Assembly: GCF_008330945.1 (NCBI RefSeq) | Contig: NZ_CP043489.1 | Location: 3,979,501-4,043,500 of the forward strand | Direction: 5' to 3' | Source of the DNA: Labrys sp. KNU-23 | Lineage (GTDB): Bacteria; Pseudomonadota; Alphaproteobacteria; Rhizobiales; Labraceae | DNA length: 64,000 nucleotides | Shown here: in pieces, positions 16,832 through 25,062 of the stretch | How the letters are laid out: the number at the start of each line of letters is the position of its first letter | How positions within the stretch are numbered: position 1 is the stretch's first letter | Made by a program: the position numbers and the translations under genes | Notes under the pieces: generated by a model | Database searches by the model: none | Seen by the model: only the letters and a program-made list of their open reading frames with translations | Told to the model about the DNA's origin: nothing

Positions 16832-16909
16832 GGAGGGTCGATCTCCAGATCGACCTCTTTACCCGCACGCTCGGCGTTTCCAAGAGGTCGATCTGGAGAT
16901 CGACCCTCC
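16832..16909. repeat. Perfect 28-bp inverted repeat
   Basis: Arms 16832-16859 and 16882-16909 are exact complements with a 22-nt spacer, and each arm is itself a near-palindrome around GGTCGATCTCCAGATCGACC. Located right after the permease stop; no U-run, so a classical terminator is not clear. Confidence 0.8.
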
Positions 16910-16974
16910 AAGGCGGTTGAAGACCCGTACTCCCTTGCGTCGCCGTGGCCGGACTGGCACATTCCGTCAAGATC

Positions 16975-17952
16975 ATGCCAGGCACCTCTTCCCTCAGCGG
17001 TCCCCTCGTGGCCGTGCTCGTCTATGACGACCTCTGCACCTTCGAATTCGGGGTGGCCTATGAGGTGTTCGGCCTGCCGCGTCCGGAGATGGGGCCCTCC
17101 TGGTATCGCTATGCCACCTGCGGCATCGAGCCGGGGCCGCTTCATGCGGCGGGTGGGCTGACGATCGAGCCGCATGCCGGCCTCGAATTGCTGGAGAAGG
17201 CCGATCTCATCATCGTGCCGGGCTGGCGCGGTATCGGCAGCCCCGTACCGGCGAACCTCGTCGACAGCCTCAAGCTCGCGCATCGGCGCGGAGCCCGCCT
17301 GATGTCGCTGTGCTCGGGCATTGCCGTGTTGGCTGCCTGCGGCCTGCTAGACGGCCGGGAGGCGACGACGCATTGGCGTTATGCGGCCGATATCGGCGCG
17401 CGCCATCCCAGTATCGCGCTCGATCCGGACCGGCTCTATGTCGATCTCGGCGATGTGCTCACCGCCGCCGGGAGCGCTGCCGCTCTCGACCTCTGCCTGC
17501 ATGTGATCCGGCGCGATTTCGGCCCGGATGCCGCCAACACGGTGGCGCGTCGCCTGGTGGTGCCTCCGCATCGCGACGGCGGCCAGGCCCAGTTCATCGA
17601 GCGGCCGGTGCCGCGCGAGCGCGAATCCGCCCGGCTGGCTCCCTTGATCGACTGGCTGCGGCAGAATTTGGCGGTCCCCCATCGTATCGAGACGATTGCG
17701 GCCCGTTCCGGCATGAGCCAGCGCACCTTCCAGCGCCGCTTCGAGGAGACGACGGGGCTGCCGCCGGGTGAATGGCTGGTGGCCGAGCGCGTGCGGCTGG
17801 CACGCGAGCAGCTCGAGCGCAATCTCGGCGCCTCGCTCGGCGACATTGCAGCAAGCTGCGGCTTCAATTCGCTGGAGACGATGCGCCACCATTTCAGGCG
17901 CCGTGTGGGCGTCAGCCCCGCCGCCTACCGGGCGCGCTTTTGCTCGGAATGA
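16975..17952 (+). CDS. GlxA/FtrA-type AraC transcriptional regulator
   Basis: 325-aa regulator with an N-terminal DJ-1/PfpI (class I glutamine amidotransferase-like) domain (VAVLVYDDLCTFEFGVAYEV; nucleophile-elbow-like SLCSGIAVLAACGLLDG then REATTHWRYA) and a C-terminal AraC domain of two helix-turn-helix motifs (RIETIAARSGMSQRTFQRRF; LGDIAASCGFNSLETMRHHF). GlxA-type proteins often regulate amino-acid or glycine-betaine related genes, and the neighbour is an amino-acid transporter, but the target is not evident. ATG 16975 is preferred over a GTG at 16945; both are possible. Confidence 0.88.
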   Translation: MPGTSSLSGPLVAVLVYDDLCTFEFGVAYEVFGLPRPEMGPSWYRYATCGIEPGPLHAAGGLTIEPHAGLELLEKADLIIVPGWRGIGSPVPANLVDSLKLAHRRGARLMSLCSGIAVLAACGLLDGREATTHWRYAADIGARHPSIALDPDRLYVDLGDVLTAAGSAAALDLCLHVIRRDFGPDAANTVARRLVVPPHRDGGQAQFIERPVPRERESARLAPLIDWLRQNLAVPHRIETIAARSGMSQRTFQRRFEETTGLPPGEWLVAERVRLAREQLERNLGASLGDIAASCGFNSLETMRHHFRRRVGVSPAAYRARFCSE

Positions 17953-17970
17953 CTTTCTCGGACAAGAAGT

Positions 17971-18270
17971 CTAGTCGGCAAATTTCAGCACGGATTGCAG
18001 CAATCCCGGGAACTTTTCCTCGATGTCCGGGCGCAGGGCCACGAAGCAGCGCGTGCCTTCCTTGCGGTGGCTGACGATGCCGGCCTCGCGCAATTGCTTG
18101 ATGTGATGGCTCAGGGTCGAGTTGGCGACCTGGCAATCGAATTCCGTCGACCCCTTCTCGCCTTCCGCGAGCAGCGTGGTGACGATGCGCAATCGCACGG
18201 GATCACCGAGGGCGGCCAGAACGCCGATCAGATTGATGTCGTTCACATCGGGGTGAGGGTGTTGCTTCAT
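17971..18270 (-). CDS. ArsR/SmtB family transcriptional regulator
   Basis: 99-aa winged-helix repressor: LIGVLAALGDPVRLRIVTTL, then the recognition helix ANSTLSHHIKQLREAGIVSH and wing RKEGTRCFVALRPD. There is no obvious metal-binding CxC pair; a single Cys sits in EFDCQVANSTLSHH, so a redox or electrophile signal is as likely as a metal. It is divergent from the ene-reductase gene, with a small palindrome in between, a standard repressor-target layout. Confidence 0.9.
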   Translation of the reverse strand: MKQHPHPDVNDINLIGVLAALGDPVRLRIVTTLLAEGEKGSTEFDCQVANSTLSHHIKQLREAGIVSHRKEGTRCFVALRPDIEEKFPGLLQSVLKFAD

Positions 18271-18287
18271 GCGTTCTTCTACCTATA

Positions 18288-18303
18288 TTCGACGAACATC
18301 GAA
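18288..18303. promoter_or_regulatory. Candidate ArsR operator
   Basis: Inverted repeat TTCGA-N6-TCGAA in the short divergent region, 18 nt from the regulator start. ArsR-family operators are often such AT-flanked dyads. Assignment rests on symmetry and position only. Confidence 0.5.
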
Positions 18304-18414
18304 CTTTGAAACTTTAACGCCTTGGCGAGCCGACCACCAGTTAAGTCTGTGTAAGCCAGGTGCGGGAGTGTCAATCGATCGCCCAGAAAAGCCATTTGGA
18401 ACAAGGTTCTTCCA

Positions 18415-19479
18415 ATGCCCTCCTTGCTTGATCCCATTCGTGTCGGCGCACTCGACCTGCCCAACCGCGTCATCATGGCCCCCTTGACCCGCACCCGGGC
18501 CAGCGAGGGCCGCGTGCCCAACACGCTGATGCGCGACTATTACGTCCAGCGTGCCTCCGCCGGCCTGATCCTGACCGAAGCCACCGCCGTCACGCCGATG
18601 GGCGTCGGCTATCCCGACACGCCCGGCATCTGGTCGCGCGAACAGGTCGAGGGCTGGAAGGTCATCACCAAGGCCGTGCATGAGGCCGGCGGGCGCATCG
18701 CCCTGCAGCTCTGGCATGTCGGTCGCATTTCCGACCCCGTTTACCTCGACGGGGCCCTGCCGGTGGCGCCGAGCGCTATCGCACCCAACGGCCATGTCAG
18801 CCTCATCAGGCCTGAAAAGCCCTATGTCACGCCGCGCGCGCTCGAGCTTGACGAGATTCCCGCCATCGTCGAGTCCTATCGCCAGGGCGCGGCCAATGCC
18901 AAGGAAGCCGGCTTCGACGGCGTCGAGATCCACGGTGCCAATGGCTATCTGCTCGACCAGTTCCTGCAGGATTCCACCAACAAGCGCACCGACGCCTATG
19001 GCGGTTCGATCGAGAACCGTGCGCGGCTGATGCTCGAGGTCACCGACGCGGTGATTTCGGTCTGGGGTGCCGATCGCGTCGGCATGCATCTGGCTCCGCG
19101 CGGCGATTCGCATTCGATGGGCGATTCCGATGCGCCGGCCCTGTTCGGCTATGTCGCCCAGCAATTGGATGCCCGCGGGATCGCCTTCATCTGCGCCCGC
19201 GAATATGCCGACGGCTCCAGCGTCGCCCCGGTGATCCGCAGCAATTTCAAGGGCGTCTTCATCGCCAATGAGAAGCTGACCGCCGAAAGCGCCGAGGTCC
19301 TGGTCGAGAGCGGAGCGGCCGATGCGGCGGCCTTCGGCAAGCTCTTCATTTCCAATCCGGACCTGCCCAAGCGACTGTCGCTTGGCGCTCCGCTCACCCC
19401 GTGGAATGCCGCGACCTTCTACGCAAAGGGCACCGAGGGCTATACGGACTATCCGGCGCTGGAAGAAGTACCTGCGTGA
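18415..19479 (+). CDS. Alkene reductase (Old Yellow Enzyme family, NemA-like)
   Basis: 354-aa FMN flavoprotein that reduces activated C=C bonds (enones, maleimides, nitro compounds) with NAD(P)H. TIM-barrel signatures: LPNRVIMAPLTRTRASEGRV, GLILTEATAVTPMGVGYPDT, LQLWHVGRISDP, FDGVEIHGANGYLLDQFLQD (with the H-x-x-N pair that binds substrate), and YGGSIENRARLMLEVTDAV. The divergent ArsR gene is probably its repressor, pointing to induction by electrophiles. Confidence 0.95.
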   Translation: MPSLLDPIRVGALDLPNRVIMAPLTRTRASEGRVPNTLMRDYYVQRASAGLILTEATAVTPMGVGYPDTPGIWSREQVEGWKVITKAVHEAGGRIALQLWHVGRISDPVYLDGALPVAPSAIAPNGHVSLIRPEKPYVTPRALELDEIPAIVESYRQGAANAKEAGFDGVEIHGANGYLLDQFLQDSTNKRTDAYGGSIENRARLMLEVTDAVISVWGADRVGMHLAPRGDSHSMGDSDAPALFGYVAQQLDARGIAFICAREYADGSSVAPVIRSNFKGVFIANEKLTAESAEVLVESGAADAAAFGKLFISNPDLPKRLSLGAPLTPWNAATFYAKGTEGYTDYPALEEVPA

Positions 19480-19528
19480 CGGAGGGCTTCTCAGCTCCAT
19501 CGGCGTATTGATGGAGCGAGACCAGCCT

Positions 19529-19550
19529 GGGCGGCTCTGAAGAGCCGCCC
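19529..19550. terminator. Hairpin between convergent genes
   Basis: GGGCGGCTC-TGAA-GAGCCGCCC, a 9-bp perfect stem between the ene-reductase (ends 19479) and prfC (ends 19558). It could terminate both, though the flanking T-runs are poor. Confidence 0.55.
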
Positions 19551-19557
19551 CTCAGAT

Positions 19558-21165
19558 TTACTTCGCCTTCTTCACGTCCTTGATGTCGGCGAACACGATG
19601 GCCGGCGACCGTTCGCCCTGATAGCGCAGGTCGAAGGCGGATTTGGCCATGAACACCGGATCGCCGTCGAGATCGTCGGCGATCGAGAAATTGTGGGAAG
19701 TAAGGAAGCTGTCGAGCTCTTGCTTCGTCGGTGCCGAGACCCAGCGTGCCAGCGCGAATTCGGATGGTTCGAAGCGGATCTCCAGCCCATATTCGGCGGC
19801 GAGCCGGCCCTGCAGCACGTCGAGCTGCAAGGCGCCGACCACGCCGACCAGGGCCGGCGAGCCGTCGCGCGGACGGAACACCTGGACCACGCCTTCCTCG
19901 GCGAGGTCCTGCAGGGCGTCCTTGAGCTTCTTGGCCTTCATGGCGTCGGGCAGGCGTACCCGGCGCAGGATTTCCGGGGCGAAGCTCGGCACGCCCAGGA
20001 AAGCGATTTCCTCGCGCTCGGTGAGGGTGTCCCCAATGCGTAGGGCACCGTGGTTGGGAATACCGACGACGTCGCCTGCATAGGCCTCCTCGGCCAGCGC
20101 GCGATCCTGGGCAAAGAAGAATTGCGGCGCGTTGAGGCTCATCGACTTGCCGGTGCGCACCTGCTTCACCTTCATGCCGCGCGTCAGCTTGCCCGAGCAC
20201 AGGCGCACGAAGGCGATGCGGTCACGGTGATTGGGATCCATGTTGGCCTGGATCTTGAAGACGAAGGCGGAGAGATTGTCCTCCGTCGCCTCGACCATGC
20301 GGGTGGCCGCTGCCTGGTCGCGCGGCTGGGGCGCATAGTCGCCCAGGCCCTTGAGCAGGTCGCCCACGCCGAAATTCTTGATGGCCGAACCGAAGAACAC
20401 CGGCGTCATGTGGCCTTCGCGGAAGGCGGCGAGATCGAACTCGCCGCAGGCCTCCTGCACCAGTGCGATCTCTTCCGAAGCCGCCTCGGCATCGATCGAG
20501 GGCACGGCGCGGGCCAGTGCTGCGGCATCGCCAGCCTCGACCGGGATCGGCGCGGTGTCCTTGTCGAGCAGGCGGACATGGCTGGCCGCGAGGTCATAGG
20601 TGCCGGCGAAGTCACGGCCGCGGCCGAGCGGCCAGGTCATCGGCACGGTGGAGAGGGCGAGGGTCTTCTCGATCTCGTCGAGCAGCTCGAAGGGATCGCG
20701 GCCCTCGCGGTCCATCTTGTTGATGAAGGTGACGATGGGAATGTCGCGCAGGCGGCAGACTTCGAACAGTTTGCGTGTGCGCGCCTCGATGCCCTTGGCC
20801 GCGTCGATCACCATCACCGCCGAATCGACGGCCGTGAGCGTGCGATAGGTGTCTTCCGAGAAGTCCTCATGGCCCGGTGTGTCGAGCAGGTTGAAGACCA
20901 GGCCCTCATATTCGAAGGTCATCACCGAGGTGACCACCGAAATACCGCGCTCGCGTTCGATCGACATCCAGTCCGAGCGGGTGTTGCGCTTCTCGGCCTT
21001 GGCCTTGACCTGGCCGGCCAGCTGAATCGCGCCGCCGAACAGCAGCAGCTTTTCCGTCAGCGTGGTCTTGCCGGCGTCCGGATGGGAAATGATGGCGAAG
21101 GTGCGCCGCCGCTCGACTTCGCGGGCGAGCGGGGTGAGAGCCGAAGTGTGTGACAGATCGTTCAA
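19558..21165 (-). CDS. prfC: Peptide chain release factor 3
   Basis: 535-aa translational GTPase that recycles RF1/RF2 from the ribosome. G1 HPDAGKTTLTEKLLLFGGAI, switch region ERERGISVVTSVMTFEYEG, G3 LLDTPGHEDFSEDTYRTLTA, G4 TFINKMDREGRDPFELLDEI, and the RF3 C-terminal domain (GVVGALQLDVLQGRLAAEYG). The frame is open to 21255, but that part is the dispersed repeat at 21204-21265. Family length suggests the TTG at 21165 (MNDLSHTSALTPLAREVERR), although no clear Shine-Dalgarno precedes it, so the exact start is uncertain. Confidence 0.93.
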   Translation of the reverse strand: MNDLSHTSALTPLAREVERRRTFAIISHPDAGKTTLTEKLLLFGGAIQLAGQVKAKAEKRNTRSDWMSIERERGISVVTSVMTFEYEGLVFNLLDTPGHEDFSEDTYRTLTAVDSAVMVIDAAKGIEARTRKLFEVCRLRDIPIVTFINKMDREGRDPFELLDEIEKTLALSTVPMTWPLGRGRDFAGTYDLAASHVRLLDKDTAPIPVEAGDAAALARAVPSIDAEAASEEIALVQEACGEFDLAAFREGHMTPVFFGSAIKNFGVGDLLKGLGDYAPQPRDQAAATRMVEATEDNLSAFVFKIQANMDPNHRDRIAFVRLCSGKLTRGMKVKQVRTGKSMSLNAPQFFFAQDRALAEEAYAGDVVGIPNHGALRIGDTLTEREEIAFLGVPSFAPEILRRVRLPDAMKAKKLKDALQDLAEEGVVQVFRPRDGSPALVGVVGALQLDVLQGRLAAEYGLEIRFEPSEFALARWVSAPTKQELDSFLTSHNFSIADDLDGDPVFMAKSAFDLRYQGERSPAIVFADIKDVKKAK

Positions 21166-21203
21166 GGCGGAACCGCAGAAAAGTTTGAAGCCCAAAAGCA
21201 AAG

Positions 21204-21265
21204 CGTTTTGCGATTTGGCGGAATCGCCAGGAATCGCAAAGACGCGTCGAACCAAAGAATTAGAG
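21204..21265 (-). repeat. Dispersed hairpin repeat (family F, copy 2)
   Basis: Second copy of the 62-bp element at 6571-6632, in the opposite orientation, placed just upstream of prfC. Outer arms TTTGCGATT/AATCGCAAA are kept; the inner stem has changed to TGGCG/CGCCA with pairing preserved. Confidence 0.75.
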
Positions 21266-21486
21266 CATATAGGCGTTTGCGTCTAAACGCGCTTTGCTCC
21301 CTGAGATCATCGGGAATTGGCGCGCTTTTGGCACGAAACGGCGTCCGCGTCACCCCCGGCGATATCGACGCGGCCTGTGGATTGATCAGGCAATGCAAAA
21401 AAACTGAAACTTGCCTGTTGCAATCCGTCACGGGCTTTGGCATAGAGCGCCCACGCCGATGCAACAAGCATCTGCGGCCCACGGAT

Positions 21487-21561
21487 GCGGGTGTAGCTCA
21501 GGGGTAGAGCACAACCTTGCCAAGGTTGGGGTCGAGGGTTCGAATCCCTTCGCCCGCTCCA
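21487..21561 (+). tRNA. tRNA-Gly (GCC)
   Basis: 75-nt cloverleaf. Acceptor arm GCGGGTG pairs with CGCCCGC (21551-21557); the discriminator base is followed by an encoded CCA. D-arm GTAGCTCAGGGGTAGAGC, anticodon stem CAACC/GGTTG with loop TTGCCAA (anticodon GCC at 21519-21521), and T-arm GAGGGTTCGAATCCCTT. Confidence 0.98.
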
Positions 21562-21583
21562 GTGGTCCCTTCGGGGAAACAAC

Positions 21584-21612
21584 AAAAAAGCGGTCCTTCG
21601 GGGCCGCTTTTT
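21584..21612 (+). terminator. Intrinsic terminator after tRNA-Gly
   Basis: GCGGTCC-TTCG-GGGCCGC stem with a UUCG tetraloop (21590-21607), preceded by A-run and followed by TTTTT, so it can act in both directions (tRNA from the left, the sugar-binding protein gene from the right). Confidence 0.9.
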
Positions 21613-21649
21613 GCTTTTGGGGCCGTTTCCAGCTCGAATTTCGCCGGTT

Positions 21650-22621
21650 CTACTTCTTGCCACCCATCAGGGCGATGAAGTCGGCGGCCTTGTCCTTCTC
21701 GTACATCGAGCCGGTGGTGATGTCGAAGCCGGGCTTGATTCCGCCGGCCTGCATCGCGGCGAGCGAGAGGGCGAGATAGCTCTGGGCCTGCGGGTCCTGC
21801 CAGGCCGCCGCCAGGACGTAGCCGTCCTGCACCTCGTTGGCGGTGTCGAGTGAATTGCCCCAGCCGACCACCGGAATTTCGCCGGGCTTCACGCCGACCT
21901 GGTCGAACACGCGCTTGATGCTACCGGAGACGAGATCGCCGAGCGGGAGAATCGCCTTGATCTTGCTGCGATTGGCCGTGAGGTAGTCGCTCATGCGCGA
22001 GATGATGTCGGCCTGGTCGAGCGTCGAATCGGTGACCTCCCAGCTGATGTTCAGCGGCTTGAACACGCTGGCGATGCCTTTTTCCTGGTCGGCGCCATAG
22101 GTCGCGCCGGGCACTTCCACCGGCATCCAGACGAAATCGCCGGATTTCACCAATCCCTTGTCGACGAGGTAGCGGGCGTGGTCGGCGCCGGCCTTGACGT
22201 TGTCGCCGCCCACGAAGGTGGAAAAGCGCACGGTCTTGTCGTCGGAGTTGAAGGCGATCACCGGGATCTTCTTGGCGTTGGCTTCCTCGACCGGCTTCAC
22301 CAGGCTGCCGGCTGCGGGACTGGCCGTGACGATGCCGTCGGCACCCGCCGCGATCGCCGCCCGGATGGCTTCCTGCTGCGAGGCGACGTCGCCATTGTGG
22401 AAGGAGGTGTTGACCTTGTTGCCGGTGTCCTTGGCCCATTGCTCGGCGCCGGCCAGGAAATAGGTCCAGACCGGGTCGGCGGCCGAGCCATGGGAGATCC
22501 AGTAGAACGTCTTTGGAGCCGCCTCTGCCGGCGACGGTGCAGACGAGAACGCCATGCACAGCGCGGCGCCGGCGCCGAGACCCCAGCGCGCTACCCGCCC
22601 GGCCAGTACTTTCAGTGACAT
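21650..22621 (-). CDS. Sugar ABC transporter substrate-binding protein (RbsB-like), orphan
   Basis: 323-aa periplasmic binding protein of the type 1 (ribose/LacI-like) fold: long signal peptide (to about PAEA-APKT), then FYWISHGSAADPVWTYFLAG, EAIRAAIAAGADGIVTASPA, IPVIAFNSDDKTVRFSTFVG and VGWGNSLDTANEVQDGYVLA. Strong GGGAGG upstream of the ATG at 22621. No permease or ATPase gene is adjacent on either side, so it is an orphan binding protein, either a partner of a distant transporter or a sensor ligand-binder. Ligand unknown. Confidence 0.88.
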   Translation of the reverse strand: MSLKVLAGRVARWGLGAGAALCMAFSSAPSPAEAAPKTFYWISHGSAADPVWTYFLAGAEQWAKDTGNKVNTSFHNGDVASQQEAIRAAIAAGADGIVTASPAAGSLVKPVEEANAKKIPVIAFNSDDKTVRFSTFVGGDNVKAGADHARYLVDKGLVKSGDFVWMPVEVPGATYGADQEKGIASVFKPLNISWEVTDSTLDQADIISRMSDYLTANRSKIKAILPLGDLVSGSIKRVFDQVGVKPGEIPVVGWGNSLDTANEVQDGYVLAAAWQDPQAQSYLALSLAAMQAGGIKPGFDITTGSMYEKDKAADFIALMGGKK

Positions 22622-22854
22622 CAGATCCTCCCGATGTGATTGTTTGTTGTGCTTGTGAGGTTGCGGCCGGCCCCCAGGGCTGGTTCACGCGTCCCCGACG
22701 AAACATCCTACATCGGCGGGCACTGCCGGATGCCGCAGATTCCACTCTTCTTGTGCTGACAGGTTTTTCGATCCGGCGGAATCACGTGGGATCGAGCCTT
22801 GCTTGGGTGGATCGAAGGCGGCGCGCTGGCTCCGGCAGGCCTGTACAGGCTGCG

Positions 22855-23346
22855 TCAGGGCCCGATCTGCCGAGCCTTGGCGAACGCCTCGGCCTGCCGT
22901 TCCGCCTCTTCACGCTCTGCCACCAGGCGCTCGGCGCGCTTTTCGCGCCGCCAGGCGATCAGGCTGTTGATGGTGAGCGCGGCGAAGCCGAGCGTGTAGG
23001 CCGCGGCGACGAAGGCGCTGAACCAGGCATTGTTGTCGCCTGTCCGCAAAGCTCGCTGGAGTTCGATATAGGTGGCGATGCCGTAGATCAGTACCACCAG
23101 CATGATGAAGTTCTGCACCCGCGCGCCGAAGCGCCGGAGGATGAGATGCAGGCACAGATAGAAGAACGGCATCACCACGGCATTGGCGACGATGCGGCCG
23201 ATCGGATGGAAGATCGAGGGCAGCATCTCACCGAGCCAGCGCGCGCCGAAAAACGGGACAGCCAGAAGCAGGGCATAGAGCAGGCCGAGGCCGGTCCAAT
23301 CCAGCAGACGATTGGAAAACGCCGGTCTCGTCGGTTCTGCCGTCAT
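22855..23346 (-). CDS. Multi-pass membrane protein of unknown function
   Basis: 163-aa protein with about four hydrophobic helices (WTGLGLLYALLLAVPFFGA; IVANAVVMPFFYLCLHLILR; FIMLVVLIYGIATYIEL; AFVAAAYTLGFAALTINSLI) and a charged C-terminal helix (WRREKRAERLVAEREEAERQ) that probably lies in the cytoplasm as a short coiled coil. No family recognised. It sits downstream of the aminotransferase on the same strand, with an 80-nt gap. Confidence 0.65.
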   Translation of the reverse strand: MTAEPTRPAFSNRLLDWTGLGLLYALLLAVPFFGARWLGEMLPSIFHPIGRIVANAVVMPFFYLCLHLILRRFGARVQNFIMLVVLIYGIATYIELQRALRTGDNNAWFSAFVAAAYTLGFAALTINSLIAWRREKRAERLVAEREEAERQAEAFAKARQIGP

Positions 23347-23426
23347 GATCCCGTTCCGTGGACTGTACCCGCTTCGGATTTAAGCACATTCCGAAGCGAG
23401 TGACAGAGGAAACAGGGCCGCTGCGC

Positions 23427-24647
23427 TCAGGCCGCGCCAGCTTCGCGGATGACGCGGCCGAGCCGTTCGATGCCCTGGTCGATCGCGGTGTCATTGGCCA
23501 GCGAGAAAGAGAGCCTGATCGTGTTGGCGCCCGAGCCGTCGGCATGGAAGGCTCGGCCGGGCACGAAGGCGATGCGGGCGGTCTCGATGGCGCGGGCCAG
23601 CAGGCGGGCGCCATCCATGCCGTCGGGCAGCGTCACCCACACGAACATGCCGCCTTCGGGGCGCGACCAGCGCACGCCCTCCGGCATGTGGCGTTCCAGC
23701 GCCGCCAGCATGCGGTCGCGGCGATGGCGATAGGCGCCGCGGATCTTCTCGACCTGGGCCGGGAAGGCGTGCTCGGCCACGTGGTGCATCGCCATCTGGT
23801 TGATGGTGGGGCTGTGCAGGTCGGAAGCCTGCTTCATCAGCACCAGCTTCTTGATCACGCCGGCGGCGGCGCAGATCCAGCCCATGCGCAGGCCCGGCGC
23901 CAGCGTCTTGGAGAAGCTGCCGCAGGAGATGGTGCGGGTGGCATCGATACCGCCCTCGCGGGCGATGTCGAGCGCCAGGATCGGCGGCACGTCGGCGCCG
24001 TCATAGCGTAGCGACTGATAGGCTGTGTCCTCGATCACCACGATGTCGAGTTCGCGCGCGAGGTCGAGCACGCGCTCACGCCCGGCCCGGTCCAGTGTCT
24101 CGCCGGTGGGGTTGGCGAAATCCGGGGTCAGATAGGCGAACTTCACCCGGCCGCCTGCCTTTGCGGCGGCATCGGCATAGGCCGAGGGGGTCATGTTGCC
24201 TTCCACCGGCGCCAGCCTGTCGTAGCGCGGCTCATAGGCATTGAAGGCCTGCAGCGCGCCGAGATAGGTCGGCCAGGTGACGAGGGCAGTGTCGCCGGGC
24301 GAGAGCAAGAGCTTGCCGAGATAGTCGAGCGCCTGCTGCGACCCCGAAGTGATCAGGATGTTGTCCGGCCCGCAGGCGACGCCGATGCGCTGCATCTGCC
24401 TGACCACCCAGTCGCGCAGGGGCGGGAAGCCCTCGCTGGTGGAATATTGCAGCGCCGCGCCGGCGCTGACATCACCGAGCACGCTGGCATAGGCCGTCCG
24501 GAACGCTTCGTTCGGAAACAGAGCGGGGTCGGGAATGCCGCCGGCGAAGGAAATGATATCCGGCTGTTCCAGCAGTTTCAAAAGTTCGCGGATTTCCGAG
24601 GCACGCATCCGTCCCGCCCGCGTGGCGAAGATCGCTTCCCAGTCCAA
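23427..24647 (-). CDS. PLP-dependent aminotransferase (fold type I, LysN/2-aminoadipate-like)
   Basis: 406-aa class I/II aminotransferase, the stand-alone relative of MocR C-terminal domains. Starts DWEAIFATRAGRMRASEIRE and LLEQPDIISFAGGIPDPALF, with NILITSGSQQALDYLGKLLL, PDFANPTGETLDRAGRERVL, IEDTAYQSLRYDG and the PLP lysine in ISCGSFSKTLAPGLRMGW. TTG start at 24647 is chosen because AGGAG lies 9 nt upstream and homologues begin at this (M)DW. Substrates are typically 2-aminoadipate, aromatic or branched amino acids; not resolvable here. Confidence 0.9.
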   Translation of the reverse strand: MDWEAIFATRAGRMRASEIRELLKLLEQPDIISFAGGIPDPALFPNEAFRTAYASVLGDVSAGAALQYSTSEGFPPLRDWVVRQMQRIGVACGPDNILITSGSQQALDYLGKLLLSPGDTALVTWPTYLGALQAFNAYEPRYDRLAPVEGNMTPSAYADAAAKAGGRVKFAYLTPDFANPTGETLDRAGRERVLDLARELDIVVIEDTAYQSLRYDGADVPPILALDIAREGGIDATRTISCGSFSKTLAPGLRMGWICAAAGVIKKLVLMKQASDLHSPTINQMAMHHVAEHAFPAQVEKIRGAYRHRRDRMLAALERHMPEGVRWSRPEGGMFVWVTLPDGMDGARLLARAIETARIAFVPGRAFHADGSGANTIRLSFSLANDTAIDQGIERLGRVIREAGAA

Positions 24648-24756
24648 GGTCCTGTTCTCCTGACAGACGGCCGCGAGGTGCTTGCCGTCATATGGCCATC
24701 GCATCGCCTGCCCAATTTCAGGGCGCGATGCTCATGTTGCGTGCAGCATCCTCCCT

Positions 24757-24795
24757 GCGAAAAAATATGTCAATAATGCTGACGTATTTTTTCGC
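24757..24795. promoter_or_regulatory. AT-rich inverted repeat, candidate operator
   Basis: Arms GCGAAAAAATATGTCA (24757-24772) and TGACGTATTTTTTCGC (24780-24795) match at 15 of 16 positions with a 7-nt spacer. It sits in the 415-nt divergent gap between the aminotransferase and the radical SAM gene and stands out as AT-rich in GC-rich surroundings. No gene is seen in the rest of the gap (24648-25062). Confidence 0.6.
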
Positions 24796-25062
24796 TTGTT
24801 GCGCGAACCGGGGGGTGACGACATTCGTCGGCGAGCGGTTGGCCGCCAGAGGGTCCGGCGCGTGGATTTCCATCAGGATGGTAACTGTTTCAGTTTTCGG
24901 AGGTGGCTCGGCCTTGAGCCAAGAGGCTGTACTGGTACTATTATCCCTGTTTCTACTGATGCCACAACACTAGTGGGCGCTGGAACCGGCAGGGAGAACA
25001 TTGCATGTTGCTCGAATTCATGATTTGATCTTCGCTTGGCGAGTGAAATTGGAGGGAATCTG

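Noticed and set aside
21166..21255. N-terminal extension of prfC (MVRRVFAIPGDSAKSQ...)
   Set aside because: The extension is translated from the dispersed repeat at 21204-21265, and RF3 homologues begin near the TTG at 21165.
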